NCBI RefSeq assembly: GCF_029873635.1
Contig: NC_080422.1
Location: 4,754,001-4,818,000 of the forward strand
Direction of reading: 5' to 3'
Source of the DNA: Malania oleifera
Lineage: Eukaryota > Streptophyta > Magnoliopsida > Santalales > Ximeniaceae
DNA length: 64,000 nucleotides
Made by a program: the position numbers and the translations under genes. The first letter of the stretch is position 1. Each line of letters begins with the position of its first letter. Below, in pieces: positions 31,731-45,769 of this stretch. The notes under the pieces were generated by a model. That model made no database searches. It saw nothing but the letters and a program-made list of their open reading frames with translations, and was not told the DNA's origin.

Positions 31731-32422
31731 TCAAACCCATCAAGCCGGCACCAAACCAAAAGATGAATACATTATTACTTATTCATTGATGCAAACCTAG
31801 TAATTCAGTAAACAACTACAAGTAGATAACTCATCTTGATTTTAATTTTATTTCTGTCAAATCTTTAGTGTCATGTTTTGATTGATCTTTTTTCTATATT
31901 ATTTAATTTAATAAATAATTTTTACTTTCGATAAATGTTAGTACAAGAAACATATTTGAAATAAGACAAATTATAATTTTATTATTTTTTAGTTTGGGTG
32001 TTCATACTGTGTTATCTTTTTTTTTTTTTTTTTTGGCTTATTATCTGTTTTGTTGTAATTATATTAGCATATCAAATTAAAAAATGACTATACAATTCAA
32101 GTGTTCCTGCAGGTTAAAGGATTTCCAAAGCTTTTATGATATTGCAGTGGTAGTGAACTTGGTCCAATTCAACTTAAAGGTTGATAAACTTGCCTACAAA
32201 GTAAGGAGCTAGGAAGGGCTTTTTATGACTTCACTTAGGAATATATTACATGAATTGTTACCATTTAATTTGATATTATAGCTTATGAAAAAAAATAAAA
32301 AATAGTAATATTAATTATTTAACAACGAATGAAATGGTTCTTTCATCACATTATTTTAGAAAATGACCAGGTCTAATTTAATAGCAAAGCAAAGTGTATG
32401 AAGTCCTCATAGTAGTTCTTTT
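31731..32422. other. AT-rich spacer
   Basis: No gene identified. A short open stretch at about 32110-32215, preceded by TTCCTGCAG and followed by a stop, could be mistaken for an exon but matches nothing I know. CTTTT at 32418-32422 is the left target duplication of Copia-2. Confidence 0.5.
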
Positions 32423-32863
32423 TGTTAGGAAATTTTGTTAGGAAATTTTAATTTCCTATTGTGGGCTCACATATTTAAAAGCAATTATGTTATTAGGTTA
32501 TTTTAACATCTATTGGGTATGAACTTTGTAATATGTAGAAACTCAATACTAAGTTAATTTAGGACAGATGAGTTTCTAAAATAACTTAGTATATAAGGAA
32601 AACCTAATAGGGTTATGGTCCCCAAGTCAAATCAAAAATAATTTCACATTCTTTTTTTTCCCCATCTAAAGAGAAGAATACAAATGAGACATTTAAAGAT
32701 TTAACTATGGAAGATCAAAATCTTCGCTAAAGGCTGTTGGACAATCAAATCAGACACATATATGGATCCAGATATTTATTCCGCATTTAGTTTTCTTAAT
32801 TGATTAACATGATATCTTGTGTGTTATTAAGGTTTTTATGGATAAGTTATTATAATACTAACA
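32423..32863 (+). repeat. Copia-2 5' LTR
   Basis: 441 bp, TGTTAGGAAATT to CTAACA. The first 13 bases are repeated once at its start (TGTTAGGAAATTT twice), a small duplication absent from the 3' LTR. AGTATATAAGG near 32589 is a plausible TATA box. Confidence 0.88.
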
Positions 32864-32865
32864 CG

Positions 32866-32878
32866 TGGTATCAAAGCC
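32866..32878 (+). other. Copia-2 primer binding site
   Basis: TGGTATCAAAGCC just after the 5' LTR, matching the initiator tRNA-Met primer site with one change from the usual TGGTATCAGAGC. Confidence 0.8.
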
Positions 32879-33776
32879 TAATCATGTTGTTGATTAAGAA
32901 ATTGTGCATGATCTAATCTATGAATGATATTGATTGTATTAAAACCCTAGATCTAAGTTTTGCATGATAAAATTGAAAGAAAACTGAGATTTGATGTATT
33001 GCTGCATGATTTTATGGATCAACATGTTTTAGGGTTAAAGGAATTTTATTCGCCATACTTAAAATCATGTATTTTCAGCCTTAATTTTGGATTTTTAAGG
33101 TTTGGGATCGATCTGGAGTAACTCCAATCGAAACAGAAAAAAAAAGGGCTACGCACATTAGTTTAGCACCTATAATATTATTTTTTTTTCTTTCTAAAGT
33201 AATTTGTGTATGTCTAGTATTTCAATATAAGTATATTGAAGTAAAAAGTTGTCAAAGTAACCTCTATTATGTAGATGTGTTTATATAGAAACATTAGGGA
33301 CGTCGTGTGTTTGTTTGTGTATAATGATTGACCAGAAGAAGTCATTGCGAGCCAAACACGTGCATACTTGCAAGTGATAAATGCGTTACAATGTTCAGGT
33401 TATTCATGTGAATAATATGTCGCTCCAAAAGAAAGATTTGTTGTTTAATAGGACGTATTGTAGTGTTTGATCCCTACATGAAGGATACACTACAAGTCAA
33501 TATTTCTGTCCAAAGATGCATATAATGTTATAAATACTATGTATCTTCAAATGGACCCACTTTTATTTGGTAATATACAGTTTTTTATATATCGAACTGA
33601 TTTATGATATAGTATGACTTGTATATTTTGACTGAGCATGTTGTTTGTTTTGTTTAGCATGCAGTTACATTACGGTCATCCTCCTACGATTTCTTCTGCC
33701 ACATAAATTCCGTTACGATGCTTAACCGCTCACTTTAAGAAGGAAAGGGAACGTTATGATTGTTCTATAGGCGGTA

Positions 33777-36700
33777 ATGGATCGAAATCTTGCGATACGG
33801 ACAAAACACCTCCCAACCTTTAATGGATACAATACCTCTGATATAAGAGGGACTTGGAGAGGTGGTGGACATTCTATCGCATGAGCCCTAATGATCATGA
33901 ATGCTCTGTTTTAGAAGTTTCAGGGGGTGCCAATGCCGATGTTCGATGCTAAAGTATTCCTTGAGGAACTATCGAAACGTTTTGCAAAAAATGAAAAGAC
34001 TGAAACAAGCAACCTTTTGGCTAGTCTTATTTCAATAAGGTATAAAGGAAAAGTTTATATCAGGGAATACATTATGGAAATATCTAACATCACTTTAAAT
34101 CTAAAGACACTTAAGTTAGAGCTGTTTGATGACTTTCTTGTGCACTTAGTTTTGATTTTCCTCCCTACAAAATACAGTCAGTTCACTTTGAATTATAACC
34201 ACTTAGAAGGATAAGTGGACTTTGATACGAACTTCATTCTCATTGGGTGCAAGAAGAGGAAAGGATTAAGCGATGAGAAGACAGGAAACGTGCCCCACTT
34301 AGGCACATTCCTCTAAGGATAACAAAAGGAAGAAGGATAAGGATGCTGCAGTTGGGACATCCCAAGGAAAACTGCAAAAGAAACCAGACCAAGAATTTGG
34401 CTACTATTTCTGCAGGAAGGGAGGACACCTCAAGAGGGACAGTCCCGATTACGCCGCTTGGATGGAAAAGAAGGGTAAACTTCTAACTTTAGTTTGTTTT
34501 CAAGTTAACTTGGCTATAGTACCTTTACATACCTGGTGGGTAGATTGGTGCTACTACTCACATTAGTGTGTCAATGCAGAGATGCCTAAGAAGCCGGAAG
34601 CGGGTTGATGCTGAAAGATTCATCTACGTAGGCAATGACAATAAAGTTAAGTTTGAGGCAATTTGGACTTTTAGATTGTTATTTAAATCCGGTTGTATTT
34701 TTTATTTGGAAGAGACATATATGGCACCATATTTTAGATGGATTTTGGTTTCAATTTCTATATTAGACAAATTTGGTTATTATTGTTCTTTCGGAAATAA
34801 TAAATTTTGTATTTTTCAATATTCAAATATGGTTGCAACAGGATCTTTGGTTGACAATTTATATATGTTAGATACTATTGCCTCTAATAATGAGCCCTCG
34901 CATATTAGTTCACGAGGTTCTAAACGCAAATTAACTGAGTAGGATTCCACCACCTTATGGCACAAACGGTTATGACATATCTCTAAATAGAGAATGGAAA
35001 GGCTTGTGTCAGATGGAATCTTGGGACCCCTGAACTTAACAGACTTTATAGTTTGTGTGGAATGTATTAAAGGGAAACTAATAATAAAAAAAAAAAAGAA
35101 ATTTAAAAGCCAATAGAGCCTCAGGTGTCTTAGAATTGATGCATACTGATATATGTAGTCCATTCCCTATGGCTTCTTAGAATGGACACCACTATTTTAT
35201 CATGTTCATAGATGATCACTCGCGCTATGGGTACCTTTATTTGATACATGAGAAGTCACAATCTCTAGACGTGTCCAAGGCTTTCAAAGTCAAAGTTGAG
35301 CACCAACTAGGCAAGTAAATTAAGGCCGTAAAATCTGACCATGGTGATGAATACTATGGTAGATATGATGGATTAGGAGAATAACGCCCATGACCCTTCG
35401 CTAAATTCCTAGAGGAATGTGGTATTGTCCTACAGTACACCATGCCATGGAAACCTAGCATGAATGGTGTTGCTAAGAGACAAAACTGGATGGTTAGTCA
35501 TTCTTCTTTACTAGAATCTCTTTGGGGAGAAGCACTAAAGATTGCAACATAAATACTAAATAGGGTGCCAAGCAAGGCAGTAGCTAAAACTCCTTATGAA
35601 CTTTGGACTGGCAAAAAGTCAAGTATTAGGCATTTACACATTTGGGGTTGCCTGGGTGAGGGTAGGCCTTATAGGCCAAATGAAAATAAATTGGACCTAA
35701 GGACAATTAGCTGCTACTTTGTTGGGTACGCTGAAAGGTCAAGGGGTTATAAATTTTATGATTCCTCGACAAAGACTTTCTTTGAGATGGGAAACGCTAG
35801 GTTTCCTGAGGAAGTTGAGTTTGTGGGGTTAGATAAGGTTAGGGATATTGCCCTTGAGGAGGATTTTATTTCTTGTCATAGTATTTCTATTGAACCTTTT
35901 CAAGAAACAATACAAGACAATATCATTATACTTCCTACACAAAATGAGCATATTGCTCTAGAAGAGCAAACTCAACAACCTCATGAAGTGATGCCATTAA
36001 GGAGATCCACTAGAGAGAGGAGAAGTGCAATTTCAGATGATTATATTGTCCTTATGCAAGAACATGAGTTTGGCATAGGTGTGGTGGAAGATGACCAATC
36101 AACTTCCATCAAGTCAAACAAAGTTCTAATTCTCAGAAGTGGATTGATGCCATGAATGATGAAATGAATTTCATGAACGCAAATGACGTTTGGGATCTCA
36201 TCAAATTACCTAAAGGTGTGAAGCCCATTGGTTGCAAATGGATATTTAAGACCAAGAGGGATTCGAGGGGTAATATTGAGAGATATAAGATATGTCTAGT
36301 TGATAAGGTATTCACTCAGAAGGAAGACATTGATTATAAAGAGACTTTCTCTCTAGTTTCATCGAAAGACTCTTTCAGGATTATAATGGCATTAGCGGCT
36401 CATTTGGACTTGGAGCTTCATCGAATGGATGTAAAGACAACGTTTCTTAATGGTGACATTGATGAAACAATTTATATGGTCCAACCTGAAATTTTTATTT
36501 TTGGAGATCCAGCAAATATAGTATGCAAATTGAAGAAATCCATCTATGGGCTTAAGCAGGCTTCCCGTCAACGGTATCACAAGTTTCATCAAGTAATCAT
36601 CTCATATGATTTTAGGGTAAATTCGGTTGATGATTGCGTATACCATAAGGTCAGTGGGAGTAAGATTATATGCCTAATTTTGTATGTCGATGACATATTG

Positions 36701-37573
36701 TTGGCGAATAGTGATATAGTCTTATTGCACGAAACCAAGAGATTTATGACCAAAATTTTGAGATGAAAGATCTTGGGGACGCCTTTTTTGTATTAGGAAT
36801 TCAGATACATCGAGATCGCTCTCGAGGTATACTTGGGTTATCACAAAAGAGTTATATCAAAAGGGTACTTGCTAGATTTGACATGAAAGACTGTCACCCA
36901 GGAGATACACCCACAGCTAAGGGAGAAAGGTTTAGTCTCATTCAATGCCCCAAGACTGAGGTTGAAAAGAACAAAATGTAGAAGGTTCCTTATGCGTCAG
37001 CTATAAGGAGTCTTATGCATGCTCAGGTATGTACGCTTCTGGATTTGGCGTACATAGTTGGAATTTTTGGTAGATACTTGAGTAACCTAGGATTTGATCA
37101 TTGGAAGGCAGCCGAGAGAGTTATGAGGTATCTTCAGAGAACAAAATACAACATGCTCACCTCAGGAAATCATATCAACTTAATATCATTAGGTATTCTG
37201 ATTCTAATTTTACTAAATGCCAAGACAGTAATAGATCCACTTCAGGCTATATCTATCTACTGGCTGGAGGTGCTATTTCCTGGAAGAGTGTTAAGAAGAC
37301 TCTCACAGCTCCTTCGACCATGGCATAAGAATTTATAACATGCTATGAGGCATCTAATCAAGGAATTTGGTTGCGAAATTTTGTCAGTAAAAGCATATTG
37401 ACATCAAGTTTCTGGTGGTTAAAGAAAGGGTTCAGAGTTGTCAAGTGTCGATAGAACATATTGGGACAAACTCCATGGTTGTAGATCCACTTACCAAGGG
37501 TTTACCGCCCAAGGAGCTTCATGATCATACTGCTTATATGGGTGTCGTCTTGTCTGACGATATTGCGGTTTAG
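33777..37573 (+). pseudogene. Copia-2 gag-pol, unit A
   Basis: Degenerate polyprotein starting MDRNLAIRTK. Seen in order: gag; decayed zinc knuckle (YYFCRKGGH, only one Cys of three kept); protease, where a 2-base loss near 34546 destroys the DSGA motif seen in unit B; integrase fragment, where the catalytic Glu is Lys (MNGVAKRQN); integrase C-terminal part (PSKAVAKTPYELW, 35565); RT with GCKWIFKTKRD and YVDDILL; RNase H-like end. A one-base loss in an A run near 36754 shifts the frame within RT. Several stops are shared with unit B and so predate the duplication. Confidence 0.87.
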
Positions 37574-38699
37574 TGGGAGTTTGTATTTATTTTTATTTTT
37601 TTTTAATGTTTTTTCTTATAGACACTTGTTTTGGATTATTTTCTGCAGAAATAAAGTAATAAAGGAATGCATTTTTATGAATTTGTGATTCTGAATGTTA
37701 TCTTCTTTTTGGAAGAGCTAAACACTAAGGAACTAAGGTTGATCTCAGAAGGAATAAGGTAGGACCAGTTGGGATATGCAAGTTAAGGTTAAGGAGCATC
37801 CATATTACCATGCTACATATCCATACTTGATCTAATCTAGGAATGATATTGATTGTATTAAAACCCTCGATCTAAGTTTTGCATGATAAAATTGAAAGAG
37901 AACTTAGATTTGATGTATTGTTGCATTATTTTATGGATCAACATGTTTTAGAGTAAAAGGAATTTTATTCGCCATGCTTAAAATCATGCTTTTTTAGCCC
38001 TAATTTAGGATTTTTAAGGTTTGGGATCGATATGGAGTAACTCCAATCGAAATAGAAAAAAAAATGGGTACGTGCATTAGTTTAGCACCTGTAATATTAT
38101 TTTTTTTTCTTTCTAAAGTAATTTGTGTATGTCTAGTACTTCAGTGTAAGTATATTGAAGTAAAAAGTTGCCAAAGTAACCTCTATGATGTGGATGCATT
38201 TATATAGAAACATTAGGGATGTATGTGTATTCTTTGTGCGAGTAATGATTGACCCAAAGGAAGGTCATTGCTAGGCCAAACAACTTGCATACTTGCAGTA
38301 ATAAATACGTTACAATTGTTAGGTTATTCATGTGAATAATAAGTCGGTCCAAAGAAAGATTTGTTGTTTAATAGGACATATTGTAAGTGTTTGATCACTA
38401 CATGAAGGATACCACTAACAAGTCAATATTTCTGTCCAAAGATAGCATATTAATGTTATACTAGGTATCTTTAGATGGGACCCACTTTTATTTTTTAATG
38501 TACCTGTTATGTATATATGGAACTGATTTAGGAATATAATATGACTTGTATATTATGATTGAGCATGTTGTTTGGTTTTGTTCTGCATTTAGTTGCTGTA
38601 TCTGCTACTACGATTTCTGCCAACATAAATTTCATTACGATGCTTAACAGCTTCAACTTTAAGAACTAAAAGGAGAACGTCATGATTGTTCTAGGCTGT

Positions 38700-41600
38700 A
38701 TGGATCTAAATCTTGCGATACAGACAAAACGACCTCCCACCTTTATGGATACAAGTACCTCTGATATAAAGAGGGACTTGGAGAGGTGGGAGCATTCTAA
38801 TCGCATGAGCCTAATGATCATGAAATGCTCTATTTTAGAAGCATTCAGGGGTGCAATGCCTGCTGATGATGATGCTAAGGTATTCCATAAGGAACTATAG
38901 AAACGTTTTGCAAAAAATGAAAAAACTGAAACAAGCAACCTTTTGGCTAGTCTTATTTCAATAAGGTATAAAGGAAAAGTTTATATCACGGAATCCATTA
39001 TGGAAATATCTAACATCACTTTAAATCTAAAGACACTTAAGTTAGAGCTGTTTGGTGACTTTCTCATGCACTTAGTTTTGATTTTCCTTCCTACAAAATA
39101 CAGTCAGTTCACTTTGAATTATAACACTTAGAAGGATAAGTGGACTTTGAATGAACTCATTGCTCATTGTGTGCAAGAAGAGGAAAGGATTAAGCGAGAG
39201 AAGACAGAAAGTACTCACTTAGCAACTTCCTCTAAGGATAACAAAAGGAAGAAGGATAAGGATGCTGCAGTTGGGACATCCCAAGGAAAACTGCAAAAGA
39301 AACCAGACCAAGAATTTGGCTACTATTTCTGTAGGAAGGGGGGACACCTCAAGAGGGACAGTCCCTATTACGCCGCTTGGCGAGAAAAGAAGGGTAAACT
39401 TCTAACTTTAGTTTGTTTTGAAGTTAACTTGGCTATGGTACCTTTACATACTTGGTGGGTAGATTCTGGTGCTACTACTCACATTAGTGTGTCAATGCAG
39501 GGATGCCTAAGAAGCCGAAAGCCGGTTGATGCCGAAAGATTCATCTACGTAGGCGATGAAAATAAAGTTAAGGTTGAGGCAATTGGGACGTTTAGATTAT
39601 TATTTAAAACTGGTTGTATTTTTTATTTGGAAGGGACATATATGGCACCATATTTTAGATGGATTTTGGTTTCAATTTCAATATTAGACAAATTTGATTA
39701 TTCTTGTTCTTTCGGAAATAATAAAATTTGTATTTTTCAATATTCAAATATGGTTGCAACAGGATCTTTGGTTGACAATTTATATATGTTAGATACTATT
39801 GCCTCTAATAATGAGCCCTCGCATATTAGTTCACGAGGTTCTAAACGCAAATTAAATGAGTAGGATTCCACCACCTTATGGCACAAACGGTTATGACATA
39901 TCTCTAAATAGAGAATGGAAAGGCTTGTGTCAGATGGAATCTTGGGACCCCTTAACTTAACAGACTTTATAGTTTGTGTGGAATGTATTAAAGGTAAACT
40001 TAAAAAAAAAAAAAAAAAAAGAAATTTAAAAGCCAATTGAGCTTCAGGTGTCTTAGAACTAATGCATACTGATATATGTAGTTCATTCCCTATGGCTTCT
40101 TAGAATGGACACCACTATTTTATCACGTTCATAGATGATTACTTGCGCTATGGGTACCTTTATTTGATACATGAGAAGTCACAATCTCTAAACGTGTCCA
40201 AGGCTTTCAAAGTCAAAGTTGAGAACCAACTAGGCAAGTAAATTAAGGCCGTAAAATCTGACCGTGGTGATGAATACTATGGTAGATATGATGGATTAGG
40301 AGAATAACGCCCATGACCCTTCGCTAAATTCCTAGAGGAATGTGGTATTGTCCTACAGTACACCATGCCATGGAAACCTAGCATGAATGGTGTTGCTAAG
40401 AGACAAAACTGGATTGTTAGTCATTCTTCTTTACTAGAATCTCTTTGGGGAGAAGCACTAAAGATTGCAACATAGATACTGAATAGGGTGCCAAGCAAGG
40501 CAATAGCTAAAACTCCTTATGAACTTCAGACTTTCAAAAAGTCAAGTATTAGGCATTTACACATTTGGGGTTGCCTGGGTGAGGGTAGGCCTTATAGGCC
40601 AAATGAAAAGAAATTGGACCTAAGGACAATTTGCTGCTACTTTGTTGGGTACGCTGAAAGGTCAAGGGATTATAAATTTTATGATTCCTCGACAAAGACT
40701 TTCTTTGAGATGGGAAACGCCGAGTTTCCTGAGGAAGTTGAGTTTGTGGGGTTAGATAAGGTTAGGGATATTGCCCTTGAGGAGGATTTTATTTCTCGTC
40801 ATAGTATTTCTATTGAACCTTTTCAAGAAACAATACAAGACAATATCATTATACTCCCTACACAAAATGAGGATATTGCTCTAGAAGAGCAAACTCAATA
40901 ACCTCAAGAAGTGATGCCATTAAGGAGATCCACTAGAGAAAGGAGAAGTGCGATTTCAAATTATTATATTGTCCTTATCCAAGAACATGAGTTTGGAATA
41001 GGTGTGGTGGAAGATGACCAATCAACTTCCATCAAGTCAAACAAAGTTCTAATTCTTAGAAGTGGATTGATGCCATGAATGATGAAATGAATTTCATGAA
41101 AGCAAATGATGTTTGGGATCTCGTCAAATTACCTAAAGGTGTGAAGCCCATTGGTTGCAAATGGATATTTAAGACCAAGAGGGATTCAAGGAGTAACATT
41201 GAGAGATATAAGGTACGTCTAGTTGATAAGGTATTCACTCAGAAGGAAGACATTGATTATAAAGAGACTTTCTCTCTAGTTTCATCAAAAGACTCTTTTA
41301 GGATTATAATGGCATTAGTGGCTCATTTGGACTTAGAGCTTCATCGGATGGATGTAAAGACAACGTTTCTTAATGGTGACATTGATGAAATGATTTATAT
41401 GGTCCAACCTGAAATTTTTATTTTTGGAGATCCAGAAAATATAGTATGCAAATTAAAGAAATCCATCTATGGGCTTAAGCAGACTTTTCGTCAACAGTAT
41501 CACAAGTTTCATCAAGTAATCATCTCATATGATTTTAGGGTAAATTTGGTTGATGATTGTGTATACCATAAGGTCAGTGGGAGTAAGGTTATATGCCTGA

Positions 41601-42489
41601 TTTTGTATGTCGATGACATATTGCGGGCGAGTAGTGATATAGGCTTATTGCACGAAACCAAGAGATTTATGACCAAAAATTTTGAGATGAAAGATCTTGG
41701 GGACGCCTTTTTTGTATTAGGAATTCAGATACATCGAGATCGCTCTCGAGGTATACTTGGGTTATCACAAAAGAGTTATATCAAAAGGGTACTTGCTAGA
41801 TTTGACAAGAAAGACTGTCACCCAAGAGATACACCCACAGCTAAGGGAGAAAAGTTTAGTCTTATTCAATGCCCCAAGATTGAGGTTGAAAAGAACGAAA
41901 TGTAGAAGGTTCCTTATGCGTCAGCTATAAGGAGTCTTACGTATGCTCAGGTATGTACGCGTCTGGATTTGGCGTACATAGTTGGAATTTTTGGCAGATA
42001 CTTGAGTAACCTAGGATTTGATCATTGGAAGGCAGCCGAGAGGGTTATGAGGTATCTCCAGAGAAGAAAATACTACATGCTCACCTACAGGAAATCATAT
42101 CAACTTAAGATCATTGGGTATTTTGATTCTAATTTCACTGAATGCCAATACAATAAGAGATCCACTTCAGGCTATATCTATCTGCTGGCTAGAGGTGCTA
42201 TTTCCTTGAAGAGTGTTAAGCTGACTCTCATAGCTCCTTCGACCATGGCATAAGAATTTATAACATGCTATGAGGCATCTAATCAAGGAATTTGGTTGCG
42301 AAATTTTGTCATATTGACATCAAGTTTCCAGTGGTTAAGGAAAGGGTTCAGAGTTGTCAAGTGTCAATAGAACATATTGGGACAAGCTCCATGTTTGTAG
42401 ATCCACTTACCAAGGGTTTACCGCCCAAGGTGTTTCGTGAGCATACTACTTATATGGGTGTCGTCTTGTTTGACGATATTGCGGTTTAG
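38700..42489 (+). pseudogene. Copia-2 gag-pol, unit B
   Basis: Second copy of the same polyprotein. It keeps the protease motif in WWVDSGATTHIS (about 39462) and an unbroken RT stretch of 276 codons (41075-41905) through YVDDILR and KDLGDAFFVLGIQ, so it is better preserved than unit A. It still has stops in gag (after HKEL near 38898 and near 39129), the same decayed zinc knuckle, the same integrase Glu-to-Lys change and stops in integrase. It cannot encode a working polyprotein. Confidence 0.87.
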
Positions 42490-42698
42490 TGGGAGTTTGT
42501 ATTTATTTTTTATTTTTTTTATGTTCTTTTTTGTAGACACTTGTTTTGGATTATTTTTTGCAAAAATAAAGTAATAAAGGAATGCATTTTTATGTATTTT
42601 TGACTCTGAATGTTATCTTCTTTTTGGAAGAGCTAAACACTAAGGAATTAAGGTTGATCTCATAAGGAATAAGGTAGGACTAGTTGGGATATGCATGT

Positions 42699-44003
42699 TG
42701 ATGTAGGACAATCCTAGGAACCCTAGTCCTACCAAAGACCCTCTCACAAATGCACACACCAGATACACTTTAAGATGGGAATTTAATTAACCGCAATGAC
42801 CAATATAAATTATATGCGAGAACTTCAGGTCGTGGAAAATTCAAAAAGTTATAGGATTCATGTAGACTAGTCCTTAAGGACCTAATCAAGTAGGATAAGA
42901 TAATTACTTGAAAGATGGTAAATCCAAGCCTTAGAATTAAGCCTAAACATGCAAATTATATATCCTTAGAATAAGACACAATCAAGCATTCAAGTATGAA
43001 AATCTTTTGAACTTTGAAGAGTTTGTCTGCAAATATTATTCAAAGACATGCAATGGATATTTTGAAAGACTAATGGAAGGTTAATATCATATTGGCTATC
43101 TAGGAGTTATTTTGGAAGTAATTGAAATGAGCTTACTGAAATTATTCGGAATGATGATCACAACACACTCGAACCGTGCTTGATATCTCGAATGGTGATT
43201 CTCGACTTTCTTGGGGTTGTGATTGATCTGCTTGACTGTTGAAGTACTAATCTCACAAAATAGCTATTGGAATGGTAATATGTAAAATGTATAATGATAA
43301 TCTCGTGGCCTCTCACCACTCAATCCCCAAAGGAGAAGGGATGTGGTCTCTCACCACTCACTCACAAAGAGGGAACAAGCTTAAAGCTTAAACACAAGGC
43401 AATAAATCTTGATTCAATTCAAATACTTGATGTCCTAATAACTTACATGCCCAGCTATATATAGAGGTGTTGGAACAACCCTCCAACCATAAGTAAATAA
43501 AATATAACAAGCTTTGAATGGAAAATGATAAAATGACACCAAAAAGTCAAAAATGTAAAATTTTCAAAACAAGTAGTCTCATTCTTCGGCCTTCTAGACG
43601 TTCCATACTTTGAATTATTTTACCTAACATATACCAAATTAAAGATATGGAAGTCTTCTTTGCAACACACTTTGAACCACTCCATTTGGACTTTTCTTGG
43701 GAAAGTTATGGCATATTTGGTGAGAGGTGTGCAGCTGTCCATGTGATGCAGAATTTCTGGAAGAATGCCTACTGTTATTGGGCTGCCAATCCGTGCACAA
43801 TTTGAATTACATGGTTTTCCCTATACCCAAAGAAAGTTATGGGAGTCTTCTTTCTAGTCCAATTGGAATTGGGTTATTTGGGCCTCTGTAGATGAAGTTA
43901 TGCATTTTCTTATATAGGTGCGCAGTTGCCTTCATCCCAGCGAATGCATCCACGTGACACCATCTTTGCAAATGTTATGTTTGGGGAATGTTGATCCCCA
44001 TCA
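42699..44003 (-). mobile_element. Solo LTR H, nested in Copia-2 unit B
   Basis: 1305 bp from TGATGTAGGACAATCC to GATCCCCATCA on the + strand, perfect CATGT duplications (42694-42698, 44004-44008). Likely orientation is minus: on that strand CTATATATAGC near 43455 would be the TATA box and the element would end GATTGTCCTACATCA, a common gypsy LTR ending. Unit A has the uninterrupted site (GATATGCAAGTTAAGG), which proves the insertion and shows it happened after the duplication. Confidence 0.88.
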
Positions 44004-45769
44004 CATGTTAAGGTTAAGGAGCATCCATATTACCATGCTACATATCCATACTCGATCTAAGCCATTGAGTGTATTAGTGTGGTGGTCATTGATGAGTTTA
44101 GTTACGAATATGAGTGTAACGAATGCAGCTTTGATCCCATGCTAGTATATGAGATGAACAAGATTGAATTAAGGAGATGTTATAAGTGATGAGTCCCTAA
44201 AATACATGATTTTAGGTCCTCAATTACCTTTTTTTTATCCTCATTTATCTTGTATGTAAACCTTTGTTAACATAGTTCGGAGTTATGTAAGGTTTGTTCG
44301 TGTTGTAGGAAATACAAGTTAAAACCAAGGAGTTAGGCATTACGAGAAGCCAAAGGAATATTTTGGAAACTCAGAGCCAAAATCATATGTTCAACCAACT
44401 TCTAAGTGCCTCAAAGCATCAAAAGGAAAAGAAGACTAGGCTCGATTAGGTGGTGCAACTGGCAACACAAGGGGCGACCAAGTCATCCATTGCAGACTCC
44501 AAGGTTCAGACTGAGATTGAAATGCTGCAAGGTTCGATCAAGTGTTTGACCATGTGACTCTCAAGGGCGACTAGGGTGATATGTTAAAGCCTACTGAGCC
44601 AAGAAATACGGAGAGCATTGACCAAGTGATCGATCAAGAGACCTTGAGGGGCGACTATGTCGAGTTCGTGAGATTTCCTGAGAATCGAGATCCTGCAAGT
44701 CTCAACCATCAACTCAACTAGCAAGACCCTGAAGTGCGACTTAGTTGAAGACATTGACGTTTCGAATACCTGATTTCCCATGAGTCTCAACTAGGGCGCG
44801 ATTAGGGGAAGCATGGGAGCGACTTGGTTGATAGCGACAATCTTCTGCACGAGATTTGCTACAAAGTTTCCTAATTCGAATTTCAAACTTTGTAAACCCT
44901 AATGGGTATAAATAATAGCTACGAACATGTTCTTTGAGTTCCTATTTGGCTGATTTTGGGTAAGTGACAGACCTAAAACGCCATTGAGAGCCAACCTTAG
45001 AGTAGATTTAATTGCTTTCCTTTATGATCCTGTTTTGAATTTTTTTTTTGTACTTCTGATCGTTAGTGATAGACGATTCGTTTGCAATGAGAAGCCATTT
45101 TTACATGCTTTCCTTATAGATTAGATGATCATTCGATTGTATTCTTTGGTTTTAGTGACAAACACTCGGTTGCAAGAGGATTGATTGTTTTACATGCTTT
45201 CTATTTACTACTTTCTTTACATGCTTTGATTTAGTGCTTTGATTGATTGCTTTGGTTGTGTTGATGCCCTGAGAGAGATAGGATAGCACTTCTATAGATT
45301 CAATCAAGTTTACGTAATAGGTTGCAAATCTAAAAAGGTTCTTGTGGTCATTGTGATAGGGTATACTCCGGTTCTCGACCGTACTTTGGACGGGTGGTGC
45401 ATCCTTGCTACCCTATGGCATTGAATGGCTCCTTTCACCGTGTAACCCTATTACGGATAATTGACCGAACCTGGATTAAGCACATGACATCCTAGGTCAG
45501 ATTCACGATTGAGCATTGCTTTGTAGTAGTAGAGTTAATTTATATTTACAAGCTTTCGAGTTGTTGTTAGAAAACATCTTTAAAAATCCCATATTTTCAC
45601 TTCCTTTACACAAAGCCTTTAATAAACTAATCTGGAAGTGGTTGATAACTGCCCTCTAATCCTCGTGGATCGATACCCAACTTCCCCACTTTCTATTAAA
45701 CTTGGGAATAGTTAGGTTTTATAAATATTATTTTTGGTAGTTAAGGACTCAAGCCTCGGCGAGCCTACC

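Larger units (their letters stand above)
32910..44053 (+). repeat. Tandem duplication of the Copia-2 internal region
   Basis: Unit A is 32910-37828 (4919 bp) and unit B 37829-44053 (4915 bp after removing solo LTR H and its duplication). The junction reads CATACTTGATCTAATCTA. The left end of unit A has GCATGATCTAATC and the right end of unit B has ACTCGATCTAAGC, so the shared GATCTAA (32910-32916, 37829-37835, 44054-44060) is the crossover or microhomology point. The units remain alike along their length with scattered indels. Confidence 0.9.

Noticed and set aside
32110..32215. Candidate orphan exon with acceptor-like TTCCTGCAG
   Set aside because: No partner exon, no known domain, and it lies in spacer just before Copia-2.
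34240..34428. Minus-strand open frames opposite Copia-2 gag and pol (also 36133-36315, 39737-40036, 41056-41238)
   Set aside because: Shadows of the copia coding strand; they repeat in both tandem units because the DNA is duplicated.
44187..45769. A separate gene or satellite between Copia-2 and F8
   Set aside because: The ends, ATAAG duplications and continuation CTACCA after F8 show it is a solo LTR.
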